64,000 nt of DNA from assembly GCA_964658655.1 (NCBI GenBank), contig CAZZZL010000010.1:1-64000 (forward strand), written 5' to 3'. Source of the DNA: G963692885 sp964658655. Its GTDB lineage: Bacteria; Acidobacteriota; Terriglobia; Terriglobales; Acidobacteriaceae. Below the pieces are notes generated by a model. It was given only the letters and a program-made list of their open reading frames with translations, was not told the origin of the DNA and ran no database searches. The position numbers and the translations under genes are program-made. Shown one piece after another: positions 18,186-26,468 of this stretch. Numbering within the stretch: the first letter of the stretch is position 1; each line of letters opens with the position of its first letter.

Positions 18186-19265
18186 TCATGCCTTTGCCTC
18201 TCGGTCGAGCAGTGCGCGCTTACGTTCCACACCCCACCGATAACCGGAAAGTTCACCATCAGTTCTGATCACGCGGTGGCACGGAATCGCTAACGCAATC
18301 GTGTTCGCGCCGCACGCCTGTGCCACCGCCCGGACGGCCTTCGGCATGCCGATGACCTTCGCAATCTCGGTGTAGCTCGCCGTTGAGCCAACCGGGATCT
18401 GCTGCAGCGCTTTCCATACGCGCTGCTGAAACACTGTGCCACGGATATCGAGCGGCAGATCGATGAGGTTCGCGGGCGTTTCAACAAGTCCGACTACTTT
18501 TGCTACGAGGTCTTCGAACCCTCGATCGTTGCCGATGATTTCAGCCTTCGGAAACTGGTCCTGCAAATCGCGGGCCAGTTGCTGCGGGTCGCCACCGATC
18601 AGTATGGCGCAAACGCCTCGTCCGCTCTTCGCCACGAGAATCGAACCAAGCGAGCATTCTCCGATCGCGAAGTGAATGGTTGTATTTGCACCGCCGTTGC
18701 GGAAATTTGTAGGTGTCATGCCAAGCACATCATCTGTTCGCTCGTAGAAGCGACTGTTGGAATTGAAGCCCGCCTCGTAGATTGCATCCGTCACTGACTG
18801 CGTCTGACTCAGCGTTTTCCGAATTCGTCGCGAGCGGTGCGCCGCAGCATAACCACTCGGGGTGAGACCTGTCGCAGCCTTGAATGTCCGCTGAAGATGC
18901 GAAACGCTCACACCTGAAAATTTCGCGAGCTTCGCGAGCGAAGGGCGGCCTTCTGACTGCTCAATCGCCCTGCAGAGCTTTGCGATCATGGCAGTGCTCA
19001 CCTCAGAGGGCTCCGGACCGTCCGGCTTGCAGCGTTTACACGCCCGGAAGCCAGCTCTTCGAGCGTCTTCAATCGTCTTGTGGAACTGGATGTTTTCGGG
19101 TCGAGCAACACGAGCGCCACAGGAGGGCCGGCAATACACGCCTGTTGTCCTGACTGAATACCAGAAAGTTCCGTCGGCGTGGTGGTCGCGGTCTAAGATA
19201 GCCCTCCAGCGCGGGTCGTTCATCGTCGCTTCTGCCACCTTCGCCCACCTGATCGTGCTGCTCAT
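18186..19265 (-). CDS. ada: Bifunctional Ada: methyl-responsive regulator / O6-methylguanine-DNA methyltransferase
   Basis: 359 residues. The N-terminal zinc domain has the four cysteines C45, C49, C76 and C79; C45 corresponds to the methyl-phosphotriester acceptor. An AraC-type helix-turn-helix region follows (about 85-185), and then the methyltransferase domain with active-site P-C329-H-R-V. The protein repairs alkylated DNA and, once methylated, activates adaptive-response genes, normally including its own. The ATG at 19265 is preceded at six bases by AGGAG, a strong ribosome-binding site. No alkB or alkA lies nearby. Confidence 0.95.
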   Translation of the reverse strand: MSSTIRWAKVAEATMNDPRWRAILDRDHHADGTFWYSVRTTGVYCRPSCGARVARPENIQFHKTIEDARRAGFRACKRCKPDGPEPSEVSTAMIAKLCRAIEQSEGRPSLAKLAKFSGVSVSHLQRTFKAATGLTPSGYAAAHRSRRIRKTLSQTQSVTDAIYEAGFNSNSRFYERTDDVLGMTPTNFRNGGANTTIHFAIGECSLGSILVAKSGRGVCAILIGGDPQQLARDLQDQFPKAEIIGNDRGFEDLVAKVVGLVETPANLIDLPLDIRGTVFQQRVWKALQQIPVGSTASYTEIAKVIGMPKAVRAVAQACGANTIALAIPCHRVIRTDGELSGYRWGVERKRALLDREAKA

Positions 19266-19527
19266 ACGTATCTCCTCGTCCTGCTCTCGACTCCTCTCAA
19301 CATATCCAGGTCACGCGGCCGTGACACTCCGATTACTGCTTTCGAATTCTGCGCTTCGCAGGCAACATCGTCACGCTTCATCTGTGAGTGGTGGCGATCC
19401 CTTGCGGTGGCTGCGTGGTGATATATTCCTGCTTGATAGCGTTCTCACAGATGCGACGGGTGAGCGCTTGCCGAAAAGCACGCATCGTCCAAATGGTCCA
19501 TGCATGACTCACATTCCAAGGATACTT

Positions 19528-20688
19528 ATGATGTCCGGCCGCTGTCTGCTCCAGTCCGTATTGATTGTCGCGCTTGCCTCAACCAGTGTTGTCCCGGCTG
19601 CCAGTCCACAGGCACGATGGTCAGAACAGAAGGCAAATGACTGGTATGCAAAACAGCCGTGGCTGGTCGGGGCGAACTTCATTCCATCGAATGCGATTAA
19701 CGAACTAGAGATGTTCCAGGCTGAAACTTTCGATCCGGCCCTGAATGACAAAGAGCTCGGCATGGCAGAAAGCATAGGGATGAACACCGTCCGCGTGTTT
19801 CTGCAGGACCAGCTCTGGCAGCAGGATCCGAAGGCATTTACGAAACGCCTCGACACATTTCTTGATATCGCCGCCAGGCATCACATAAAACCACTGCTGG
19901 TCCTTTTCGATTCCTGCTGGGAGACGAATCCGCATCTAGGGCCGCAACATCCACCCATCCCCGGCATCCATAATTCCGGATGGGTGCAAAGCCCGGGGAA
20001 GGAGCGGCTTCTGGACCGCTCTGTGCAACCGCAGCTCGAGGCATATGTAAAGGGAGTGGTCGGAGCCTTTGCGAAGGATGACCGAATTCTCGGCTGGGAC
20101 GTCTGGAATGAGCCCGACAATAAGGGCGGAGATGTCGAAGCTGATCTTCCGGCAAAAGTAAAACGAGTCAACGAACTGTTACCGCTGGTCTTTACATGGG
20201 CGCGCTCTGCGCAACCCTCGCAGCCGCTGACCAGCGGAGTATGGACAGGCAACTGGGATGATCCTGCAAAGGAGAGTGAGACGACGCGCATCCAACTGCG
20301 CGAATCGGACGTCATCAGCTTCCACAACTATGGCTGGCCCGAAGATTTTGAAGACCGCATCAAGAGTCTCCAGCCACTTCGCCGCCCCATTATCTGCACT
20401 GAGTACATGGCGCGCGGCGCAGGTTCGACGTTTGACGGCTCACTTCCAATTGCAAAGCAGTACCATGTCGGCGCCATCAACTGGGGACTCGTCGCCGGCA
20501 AAACGCAGACCTATCTGCCGTGGGATTCATGGAAGCGTCCTTATGTCGAAGTACAGCCAACTGTATGGTTTCATGAAGTGTTCAGGCAGGATGACACGCC
20601 CTATCGGCAGCACGAAGTCGACCTGATCCGACAGTTAACGGGCCGTGGAAACGCTTACGCTGCGCCTAGGAATGGAGCGTCCGAGTAG
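19528..20688 (+). CDS. Secreted GH5-like glycoside hydrolase (clan GH-A)
   Basis: 386 residues from ATG 19528, which follows AAGGA by five bases. Signal peptide about 1-25. This is a (beta/alpha)8 hydrolase of cellulase/GH5 type: acid/base E195 in D-V-W-N-E-P and nucleophile E292 in I-C-T-E-Y, with S-F-H-N-Y-G between them. Related proteins are often annotated as 1,4-beta-xylanase, cellulase or mannanase; the substrate cannot be settled by reading. It is probably secreted and works with the glycan genes downstream, towards whose TPR gene it converges. Confidence 0.85.
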   Translation: MMSGRCLLQSVLIVALASTSVVPAASPQARWSEQKANDWYAKQPWLVGANFIPSNAINELEMFQAETFDPALNDKELGMAESIGMNTVRVFLQDQLWQQDPKAFTKRLDTFLDIAARHHIKPLLVLFDSCWETNPHLGPQHPPIPGIHNSGWVQSPGKERLLDRSVQPQLEAYVKGVVGAFAKDDRILGWDVWNEPDNKGGDVEADLPAKVKRVNELLPLVFTWARSAQPSQPLTSGVWTGNWDDPAKESETTRIQLRESDVISFHNYGWPEDFEDRIKSLQPLRRPIICTEYMARGAGSTFDGSLPIAKQYHVGAINWGLVAGKTQTYLPWDSWKRPYVEVQPTVWFHEVFRQDDTPYRQHEVDLIRQLTGRGNAYAAPRNGASE

Positions 20689-20715
20689 GATGATTTACGG
20701 TGTCGATCGCCCGGA

Positions 20716-21924
20716 CTATGGATTTCTCTCAGGCTCGACTGTCTGCTTCGTGATTTCATCGCTCGCAGCAACCGGCAGTTTCGCGCGCTGGTCGATTGAT
20801 GCCTGGTGCAGCTTCTGAAAATGCGCAAGCGCGTCCTTCTGTTCGTCCGAATGGCCCAGCGATCTCTCGACCTGTGAAAGCCTGTACCACGCTACTTCAT
20901 CGTCAGCACGAAGCTGGATCGCGGCGTGTAGTTGTTCCGCGGCCGGGCCGGGTTTGTTCTCCGCGATCAGTACCCCGGCAAGGCCGACGCGCGCTTCTTC
21001 AAAGTCAGGAAACTGTGCCAGAGACTGCTGGAAGTATTGCTCGGCCTGCGCGTAATCGCCAGCCTGCCTGCGCATCTCGGCAATCTCATAAGCAGCATTG
21101 CCATTGCCCGGATCGGTCAGCAGTTCCTGTTCAAACTGCTTCTGCGCATCTGCAAGGTTCGCGGCGTTTCCTGTATGGTGGTACTCCGCCAGCAGCGTCC
21201 GGCCCATGCGGTAGTGGACGCCGCGTCGATGCGGATCAAGAGTCAGTGCAGCCTGATATTCGCTGAGCGCTTCGAGCGCAGAGCCCTGGCTTTCGGAGGC
21301 TTCGGCAGCTGCCAGGTGCCTCCACACAGAGTTGGGCGCGTCCTGCGCCAGCTTGCTGATCGTCAGATACGCATAGTTGCCATAAACTTTGCCGGTGTTA
21401 TAAAGAATTTCCGGATCATTCGGAAAGTCATGATCGAGCTTCAGCGCCGTCTCCACCGCCTTCGCGTTTTCATTTAACCCGGTGTACGTACGCATCAGCT
21501 GCAGCCCGCACATGCGCTTGACTTCCCGATCGGTTGACTGCGCGAATGCTGTCTGCAGGCCGGGCAGAGCGTCCTGGTAGCGGCCCAGCTCGGCGAGTGA
21601 AATGGCGAGCAGGGAATGCAGCCTGGTAAGACCTGGCTTTAATCTCAATGCCAGGTGAATTTCGTCGACGGCCTGGTTGAAGCGTTTCTCCTCGAAGTAA
21701 ATTGCTGCCAGCGAGGCATGAACTTCGGCGATACGCGGGCTCAATTTTTCGAGAGCTGCAAAATTCTGTTCCGCAACGTCGTACTGTCCCGAAGCAAGCG
21801 CCCGCTGGCCGTCCTCTGCGTAGCGCTGTACTGCAGCATCTTCAGACGATTGGCCGTACAAATCGCTGTGAAGAAGCGCCAGGGACAGAATCGAAAATTG
21901 AATTGAAACACGCAGGAGCTCCAT
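20716..21924 (-). CDS. Secreted tetratricopeptide-repeat protein
   Basis: 402 residues from ATG 21924 (TTG 21951 would add nine). A signal peptide of about 25 residues is followed by roughly eight to ten TPR units: repeated A-x-x-x-L-x-x-A-L-x-L-x-P and Y-x-x-A patterns with P at unit ends. TPR proteins are scaffolds. In acidobacteria such genes often lie after Oar-like TonB receptor genes, as here, but a terminator-like hairpin at 21955-21980 separates the two. A periplasmic adaptor role for the receptor is inferred only from position. Confidence 0.85.
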   Translation of the reverse strand: MELLRVSIQFSILSLALLHSDLYGQSSEDAAVQRYAEDGQRALASGQYDVAEQNFAALEKLSPRIAEVHASLAAIYFEEKRFNQAVDEIHLALRLKPGLTRLHSLLAISLAELGRYQDALPGLQTAFAQSTDREVKRMCGLQLMRTYTGLNENAKAVETALKLDHDFPNDPEILYNTGKVYGNYAYLTISKLAQDAPNSVWRHLAAAEASESQGSALEALSEYQAALTLDPHRRGVHYRMGRTLLAEYHHTGNAANLADAQKQFEQELLTDPGNGNAAYEIAEMRRQAGDYAQAEQYFQQSLAQFPDFEEARVGLAGVLIAENKPGPAAEQLHAAIQLRADDEVAWYRLSQVERSLGHSDEQKDALAHFQKLHQASIDQRAKLPVAASDEITKQTVEPERNP

Positions 21925-21954
21925 GGGAGCCAGTCTATCCTTCGCGCACAAAAT

Positions 21955-21980
21955 TCCGCCACGCCCAGGGGCGTGGCGGA
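21955..21980 (-). terminator. Rho-independent terminator after the TonB receptor gene
   Basis: A perfect 12-bp inverted repeat (21955-21966 with 21969-21980) with a two-base centre, GC-rich. On the minus strand it is followed by AATTTTG, a short U-run. It lies 25 bases after the receptor stop codon and just ahead of the TPR gene, so it should end most receptor transcripts. Confidence 0.75.
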
Positions 21981-22004
21981 TGGAGTAAGGAATGCAGATG
22001 AGCG

Positions 22005-25000
22005 TTAGAAGATAATCTTTCCGCTGAATTGCAGAATACGTGCGGGTGAAGAAGCAGTGACTTGTCCGAACAGGGCATCACCCACTCCATTGTCAATCGA
22101 TGAGCCACCGCCGGAACCACCGGTCGCGAGTCCACCGACGTTTACGTCGTACTGGTGATGATTGAAGGTGTTGAAGCTATCGAACTTGAACTGAAACTTA
22201 GCACGCTCCGTGATGTCAAAAAACTTGCTTGCGCCCATGTCCCAATTATTGATACCCGGCTGCCGCAAAATGCCACGACCGGTATTTCCGTAGACACCGA
22301 TCGCAGGATTGCTGTAGCAGTCCGAATTCAACCTTTGAAACTTTTTGGTAAGGTTGCCGTGAATGTTGCACCCGGAGACATAATCGGCGCGCTGGTTCTG
22401 TGTGAATAACAGCCCGTTTGTATCCGTTGCGCCGATCGCGAAGGGGAAACCAGTCTGGAAGGTTGTAATGCCTACCAGCTGCCATCCGCCTACCGCTATA
22501 TCTTCTGCACGGTTTACGCCCCCAAGGAACTTCTTACCGCGGCCGATTGGCAGTTGATACACGTAGCTGGAAACGAAGCGATGGTTCACGCTGAAGTCAG
22601 AAGGCCCGTAGTCCCTTTGGGGGTTATGGTTATCTTCAAAGCCTTGGTAGCCGCTTCCGGTTGCACCTACACCGGCAGCTGCCGACTTGTCATCGAGGCT
22701 CTTGGCATAGGTGTAGATACCGGTAATCGCCAGGTCAGCAGCGCGATGCTCGAACTTAACGTTCATCGCGTTGTAGTTGGAATAACCCGAGAAATCGCTG
22801 TCGATAAAGAAGCCCGTAAAGTTCTTGTAGGGCAACCTCGTTGACGTTGGGCAGAAGTTCGCCGCGTACTCAGGATCTGTACTGCTGTGGGTCTGACAGT
22901 AGGCCAGATTCGCGGTCGGGATCCCATAAGGCTGAGCGATATTACGCCTGTCCAGAAGATGAGTGCCGTTGGTCCCGATGTAGTTGACCTCGAGCGTCGT
23001 GTTCTTAGCCAGTTCGCGCTCCACCGAGAATGTCCGTGACTGGATGTAAGGGTTGCGCGGATTCTCAGATTCGATCACCGCAATAAACGAAAGTGTGGAA
23101 GCTGGGAACGGACCAAGGCTTCCGTAGCTCGGGAAAAGGTTATTTGTAAACTTCGTCACAGTTGCATTCGTAGTCGGGCTCAAGCTGTTACGAATGCTGT
23201 ACGGATAGATGTCGCCCGAGTCGTCGATTTCACGCCCTTCGAACGAATCGAAGAAGATACCGTATCCGCCCCGAACTACAGTCTTATCATCTACGCGATA
23301 GGCGAACCCAAGTCGAGGCGCGAACGGTGTCTTGGATCCAGGATGCGGCACCTTGCCGCAGTAGCGCAGAATCGGACCGCTAGTGGAATCGCCGCCCGGC
23401 GCTACGCCGTTCGTCGACAGAGTCTGGTCCGCATAGCAAAGACCGCCATTCGCATTCTGCGTGTCGAGCCAGAAAAAGTGGTTCTGTTTTTCGTAGGCAG
23501 CTGCGCGGAAATCCCAGCGCAGGCCTACGTTCAAAGTTAGCTTCGGAGTCGCCTTGAAGTCGTCCTGCACATAGGGCGCGAGGTAACTGAAGATATGCGT
23601 TTGCGGGTTGCCGGCCGTGTTCGTGGGACTCAGTGGGCCAGGCACAAAACCCGACGCGCCCGAGTAATAGCCAAGCAGAAGATCGCCGACAGCGTTTGCG
23701 GTTCCGCAGAAACTAAAGGTCTTGCCGGGGTTTGCGGAATCGGCTACAGGAGCATTCGGGCAATTGGTGGCATTGGTAAGAACGTTCGCAGAACCAAAGC
23801 TGAAGTCGCCGTAGAAGTCATCGTCCAGGTTGCGGATCAACTGCCAGCGGCGATAATCAACACCCATCTGCAATGTATGCCGGCCGTGGATCGTCGAGAA
23901 TGAGTCAGCAAATTCCCACGAAGGATTGTCTGACCCGGTGTAAGCATTACCCGGACCACCTGTGCCCGAGTAAGTCGACAAGCCCAGCGTCGACCAGGAC
24001 TGCTGCAGCGGCGAGAACTTCTGGAAGACGCCCGTCTCACCGAGCATGGCCACAGCCTCGGCCGGAGGAGCAGGCGCACCCTGCGGCGCCATCGAATCAA
24101 GGTAGCCGAAGCGGAAGTTGTTCACGCTTGATTTGCCGAGACTGATGGTGTGCGAAATAGCCCAGTTTTTCTGCGTCTCGTACTGTGTCAGGATGCCGTA
24201 CACGATTGATGCTGAATCCAGTGCGCTGTTCTGATACTTGGAATAAGTGTAGCGACCAAAAACCTGGCCAAGCCTTTTTGGCAAAGCCTGGTCCACGCGA
24301 TAGGTCTGCTGGTTAGTGGTCAGCGGCAGTCCTACGTTGTGGATGTAGTTCGTCACGCCTTCCGGCTGGTTGGGAATCGTTGGCGTCTCGAAGTAGCCAT
24401 ACTTGATCACCGTATTCGCAAAGCGGGAAGTAAATAGGTTCGCCGGGATTTTGTTCCCCGGATACGACAGGCCCGTAAGAGGGTTGAGCGGCATGCAATT
24501 CTTGCCTACACTCAACAGGATGGTGCAATCGGCTGATCCATATTGCGGCAACGGTCCGCCGGGAAGAGTGACATTGCCATTCTTGAAGGATTGATACGTC
24601 TCATTCGAAAAGTCGCCTGTCAACACTGCAGGGTTCGGCAAAGTCGCAGTCTCGCGGGCGCCGTTGTTGATACGCCATCCTTCGTAATTTGCCATGAAAA
24701 ATGTCTTATCGCGACCATCGTAGAGTTTCGGAATGTAAACCGGACCATCAACAACAAACCCGAACTGGTTCTGCCGCAGTACTGGGTTCGCAGTGTTGGT
24801 GCCTGCGCTGTAATCGTTTGCGTTCGGGAACGGCTTCGCGTCGAATGCGTCATTACGTAGCGTTTCAAACAAAGCACCATGCAGTTTGTTCGTTCCGCTC
24901 TTGCTGATGAGGTTGACCTGGCTTGCACCAAATCCATACTCGGCAGAGTAAGTGCCGCTCTCCACTTTAAATTCCTGAATCGCATCCTGCGACAGAATGA

Positions 25001-25628
25001 CGGCGGGCGTCACGAGTGCCTGGTCGGTATTGACTAATCCATCCAGCGTGAAGTTATTGCCTTCCGGACGGCCGCCGTTAATGCTGACCGCGTTGCCGAC
25101 CCCCTGGCGCATGGTGCCCTGCTCGCCACCGACGGTGACCGCGCCTGCGCCCAGCGTCAGCAACTGCATGAAGTTACGACCGTTGAGCGGTAGTTCCTTT
25201 ACCTGCGCTTCACTTACAAGCTGCGAGAGGGCGGAGCTATCCGTGTCCAGTGTTACGGCCTGTGCTGTAACCATCGTTTCTGTATTGACGGCACCGAGCT
25301 TGAGGCTGACGTTGACGCGAACCTGCTGATCGACCGCGAGGACGAACTGGTCCGTCTGTGCCTTGGAGAAGCCTGGTGCCTGTACTGTCAACGAATAGCT
25401 TCCCGGGTTAAGGGATGGCGCGTTGTAATCGCCGGCAGACGTTGTGGTCGTCTTGTAAGCCTGGCCGGTGCCGACATTCGTGACGACGACCTGGGCGTTT
25501 TGAACGATGGCGCCTGAACTATCCGTGACCGTGCCCAGGATGGTTCCGGTGGCGCCGCCCTGCGCGAATAACCGGCCCACACTCAGCATCAGCAGAAAAC
25601 CTAAGAAACACAGCCGCTTCAAATTCAT
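22005..25628 (-). CDS. Oar-like TonB-dependent receptor with carboxypeptidase-regulatory-like domain
   Basis: 1207 residues. The signal peptide ends near F-A-Q. A carboxypeptidase regulatory-like beta-sandwich follows (about 25-110: G-T-I-L-G-T-V-T-D-S-S-G-A-x-V), then a plug domain (about 130-250: L-P-L-N-G-R-N-F and N-G-G-R-P-E-G-N-N-F-x-L-D-G) and an outer-membrane beta-barrel of nearly 900 residues ending in aromatic F-S-G-K-I-I-F. This large Oar-like class is expanded in acidobacteria and is thought to import oligosaccharides or other large ligands with TonB energy. The ribosome-binding site GGAGGG lies five bases before the ATG. Neighbouring hydrolases suggest a plant-glycan ligand. Confidence 0.93.
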   Translation of the reverse strand: MNLKRLCFLGFLLMLSVGRLFAQGGATGTILGTVTDSSGAIVQNAQVVVTNVGTGQAYKTTTTSAGDYNAPSLNPGSYSLTVQAPGFSKAQTDQFVLAVDQQVRVNVSLKLGAVNTETMVTAQAVTLDTDSSALSQLVSEAQVKELPLNGRNFMQLLTLGAGAVTVGGEQGTMRQGVGNAVSINGGRPEGNNFTLDGLVNTDQALVTPAVILSQDAIQEFKVESGTYSAEYGFGASQVNLISKSGTNKLHGALFETLRNDAFDAKPFPNANDYSAGTNTANPVLRQNQFGFVVDGPVYIPKLYDGRDKTFFMANYEGWRINNGARETATLPNPAVLTGDFSNETYQSFKNGNVTLPGGPLPQYGSADCTILLSVGKNCMPLNPLTGLSYPGNKIPANLFTSRFANTVIKYGYFETPTIPNQPEGVTNYIHNVGLPLTTNQQTYRVDQALPKRLGQVFGRYTYSKYQNSALDSASIVYGILTQYETQKNWAISHTISLGKSSVNNFRFGYLDSMAPQGAPAPPAEAVAMLGETGVFQKFSPLQQSWSTLGLSTYSGTGGPGNAYTGSDNPSWEFADSFSTIHGRHTLQMGVDYRRWQLIRNLDDDFYGDFSFGSANVLTNATNCPNAPVADSANPGKTFSFCGTANAVGDLLLGYYSGASGFVPGPLSPTNTAGNPQTHIFSYLAPYVQDDFKATPKLTLNVGLRWDFRAAAYEKQNHFFWLDTQNANGGLCYADQTLSTNGVAPGGDSTSGPILRYCGKVPHPGSKTPFAPRLGFAYRVDDKTVVRGGYGIFFDSFEGREIDDSGDIYPYSIRNSLSPTTNATVTKFTNNLFPSYGSLGPFPASTLSFIAVIESENPRNPYIQSRTFSVERELAKNTTLEVNYIGTNGTHLLDRRNIAQPYGIPTANLAYCQTHSSTDPEYAANFCPTSTRLPYKNFTGFFIDSDFSGYSNYNAMNVKFEHRAADLAITGIYTYAKSLDDKSAAAGVGATGSGYQGFEDNHNPQRDYGPSDFSVNHRFVSSYVYQLPIGRGKKFLGGVNRAEDIAVGGWQLVGITTFQTGFPFAIGATDTNGLLFTQNQRADYVSGCNIHGNLTKKFQRLNSDCYSNPAIGVYGNTGRGILRQPGINNWDMGASKFFDITERAKFQFKFDSFNTFNHHQYDVNVGGLATGGSGGGSSIDNGVGDALFGQVTASSPARILQFSGKIIF

Positions 25629-26150
25629 CGAAACCCTCCAAAAGTGTTAGCCCGTGTACATCTGATTTCTTCGCAGGGAGTTACTTTTCTCTAACTCTTC
25701 CAGACCGATAAGCGTCATTTCGACATCCCGGTTGGGAGCTTTTCTGTCTACGAGAAACCATTTCCCTATTGCAGGCGGGAAGGTAGCGGGTGCCAGCAAA
25801 CACTGTCAAGGAAAAATTTGGATGGGGTACTTACTGGTGCATAAATGCACATGTTTGCTCTGAATCCGGAGCGTGCTTACTGTCCTGACAGCGTTGATTC
25901 GAAGGCTATGTCTGCCGCCCGGCCAAACTGCTCGTTCCACTGGCAAGAAAGGAAAGTCTGCCTGCCTACCAGCAGATGTCGACCCAGCAGCACAAAGGGG
26001 AAGGTCCGCCGGCTAGGCACGGTTAAGTGGTTTGGTAGGGAGGCATGCTGATTGCGGAAAGCGGAGAGGCTCAGTGGCACGTTCCTGCTGCGGCCGGATG
26101 GGCAATCGACGCAATCAGCTCGCCGTGCATGTTGCAGCAGGACGCCGAAG
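25629..26150. other. 522-bp intergenic region between TonB receptor and rhaM
   Basis: The longest non-coding stretch of the window. Its left part is the leader and promoter of the minus-strand receptor gene. Bases 25845-26150 hold only short open frames (68 codons plus, part of a 125-codon minus frame) with arginine- and cysteine-rich translations unlike known proteins. I see no tRNA, transposase remnant or clear riboswitch fold. Confidence 0.5.
25780..25809 (-). promoter_or_regulatory. Sigma70-like promoter for the TonB receptor gene
   Basis: Reading the minus strand, a perfect -35 TTGACA (25809-25804) is followed by an 18-bp spacer and TACCTT (25785-25780) as the -10 element. This would place transcription start near 25773 and give a leader of about 145 nt before the receptor ATG. 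The match to consensus is good at -35 and moderate at -10. Confidence 0.55.
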
Positions 26151-26468
26151 TCAGGGCAGGTAAAACACTTCCTGCATAAATGGAAAACGTTCGCCTGGCT
26201 GCGTCGGTTGCGTCTCCAGGAAGTATTCGCCCATCGCTGCCTGCCAGCGTTCATTCACCGGATCGTTCTCGATCTTTAGCCAGGTCGCCTCGAAGTCTTC
26301 GACATGCATATAAAGAAAGAGCAGCTCATCCCGGCGGAAGATCGAGTACTCCGCCACGCCTGCGCACTTGAGTAACGCAAGCATCTCGGGCCACACTGCG
26401 GCGTGCGCCTTGTCGTATGCCGTACCCGTACCAGGTTTCAAACGCAACAGAAATGCGATTCGCTTCAA
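26151..26468 (-). CDS. rhaM: L-rhamnose mutarotase
   Basis: 105 residues, full length for the family (E. coli RhaM is 104). The N-terminal M-K-R-I-A-F and the catalytic His22 in A-H-A-A-V-W-P-E match the rhamnose mutarotase signature. The enzyme interconverts alpha and beta anomers of L-rhamnose in the cytoplasm. Its start overlaps the stop of the upstream GH106 gene (ATGA, 26465-26468), so released rhamnose and its mutarotation appear to be produced from one operon. No rhaA, rhaB or rhaD genes occur in the window. Confidence 0.93.
   Translation of the reverse strand: MKRIAFLLRLKPGTGTAYDKAHAAVWPEMLALLKCAGVAEYSIFRRDELLFLYMHVEDFEATWLKIENDPVNERWQAAMGEYFLETQPTQPGERFPFMQEVFYLP

Noticed and set aside
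18988..19527. Long N-terminal extension of the GH5-like gene into the ada region
   Set aside because: It would overlap ada antisense; ATG 19528 has a good ribosome-binding site and is directly followed by a signal peptide.
25845..26051. 68-codon plus-strand frame containing G-T-V-K-W-F, the hexapeptide that opens cold-shock proteins
   Set aside because: Sequence before and after does not resemble a cold-shock domain, the frame ends five codons later, and there is no ribosome-binding site. A chance match.
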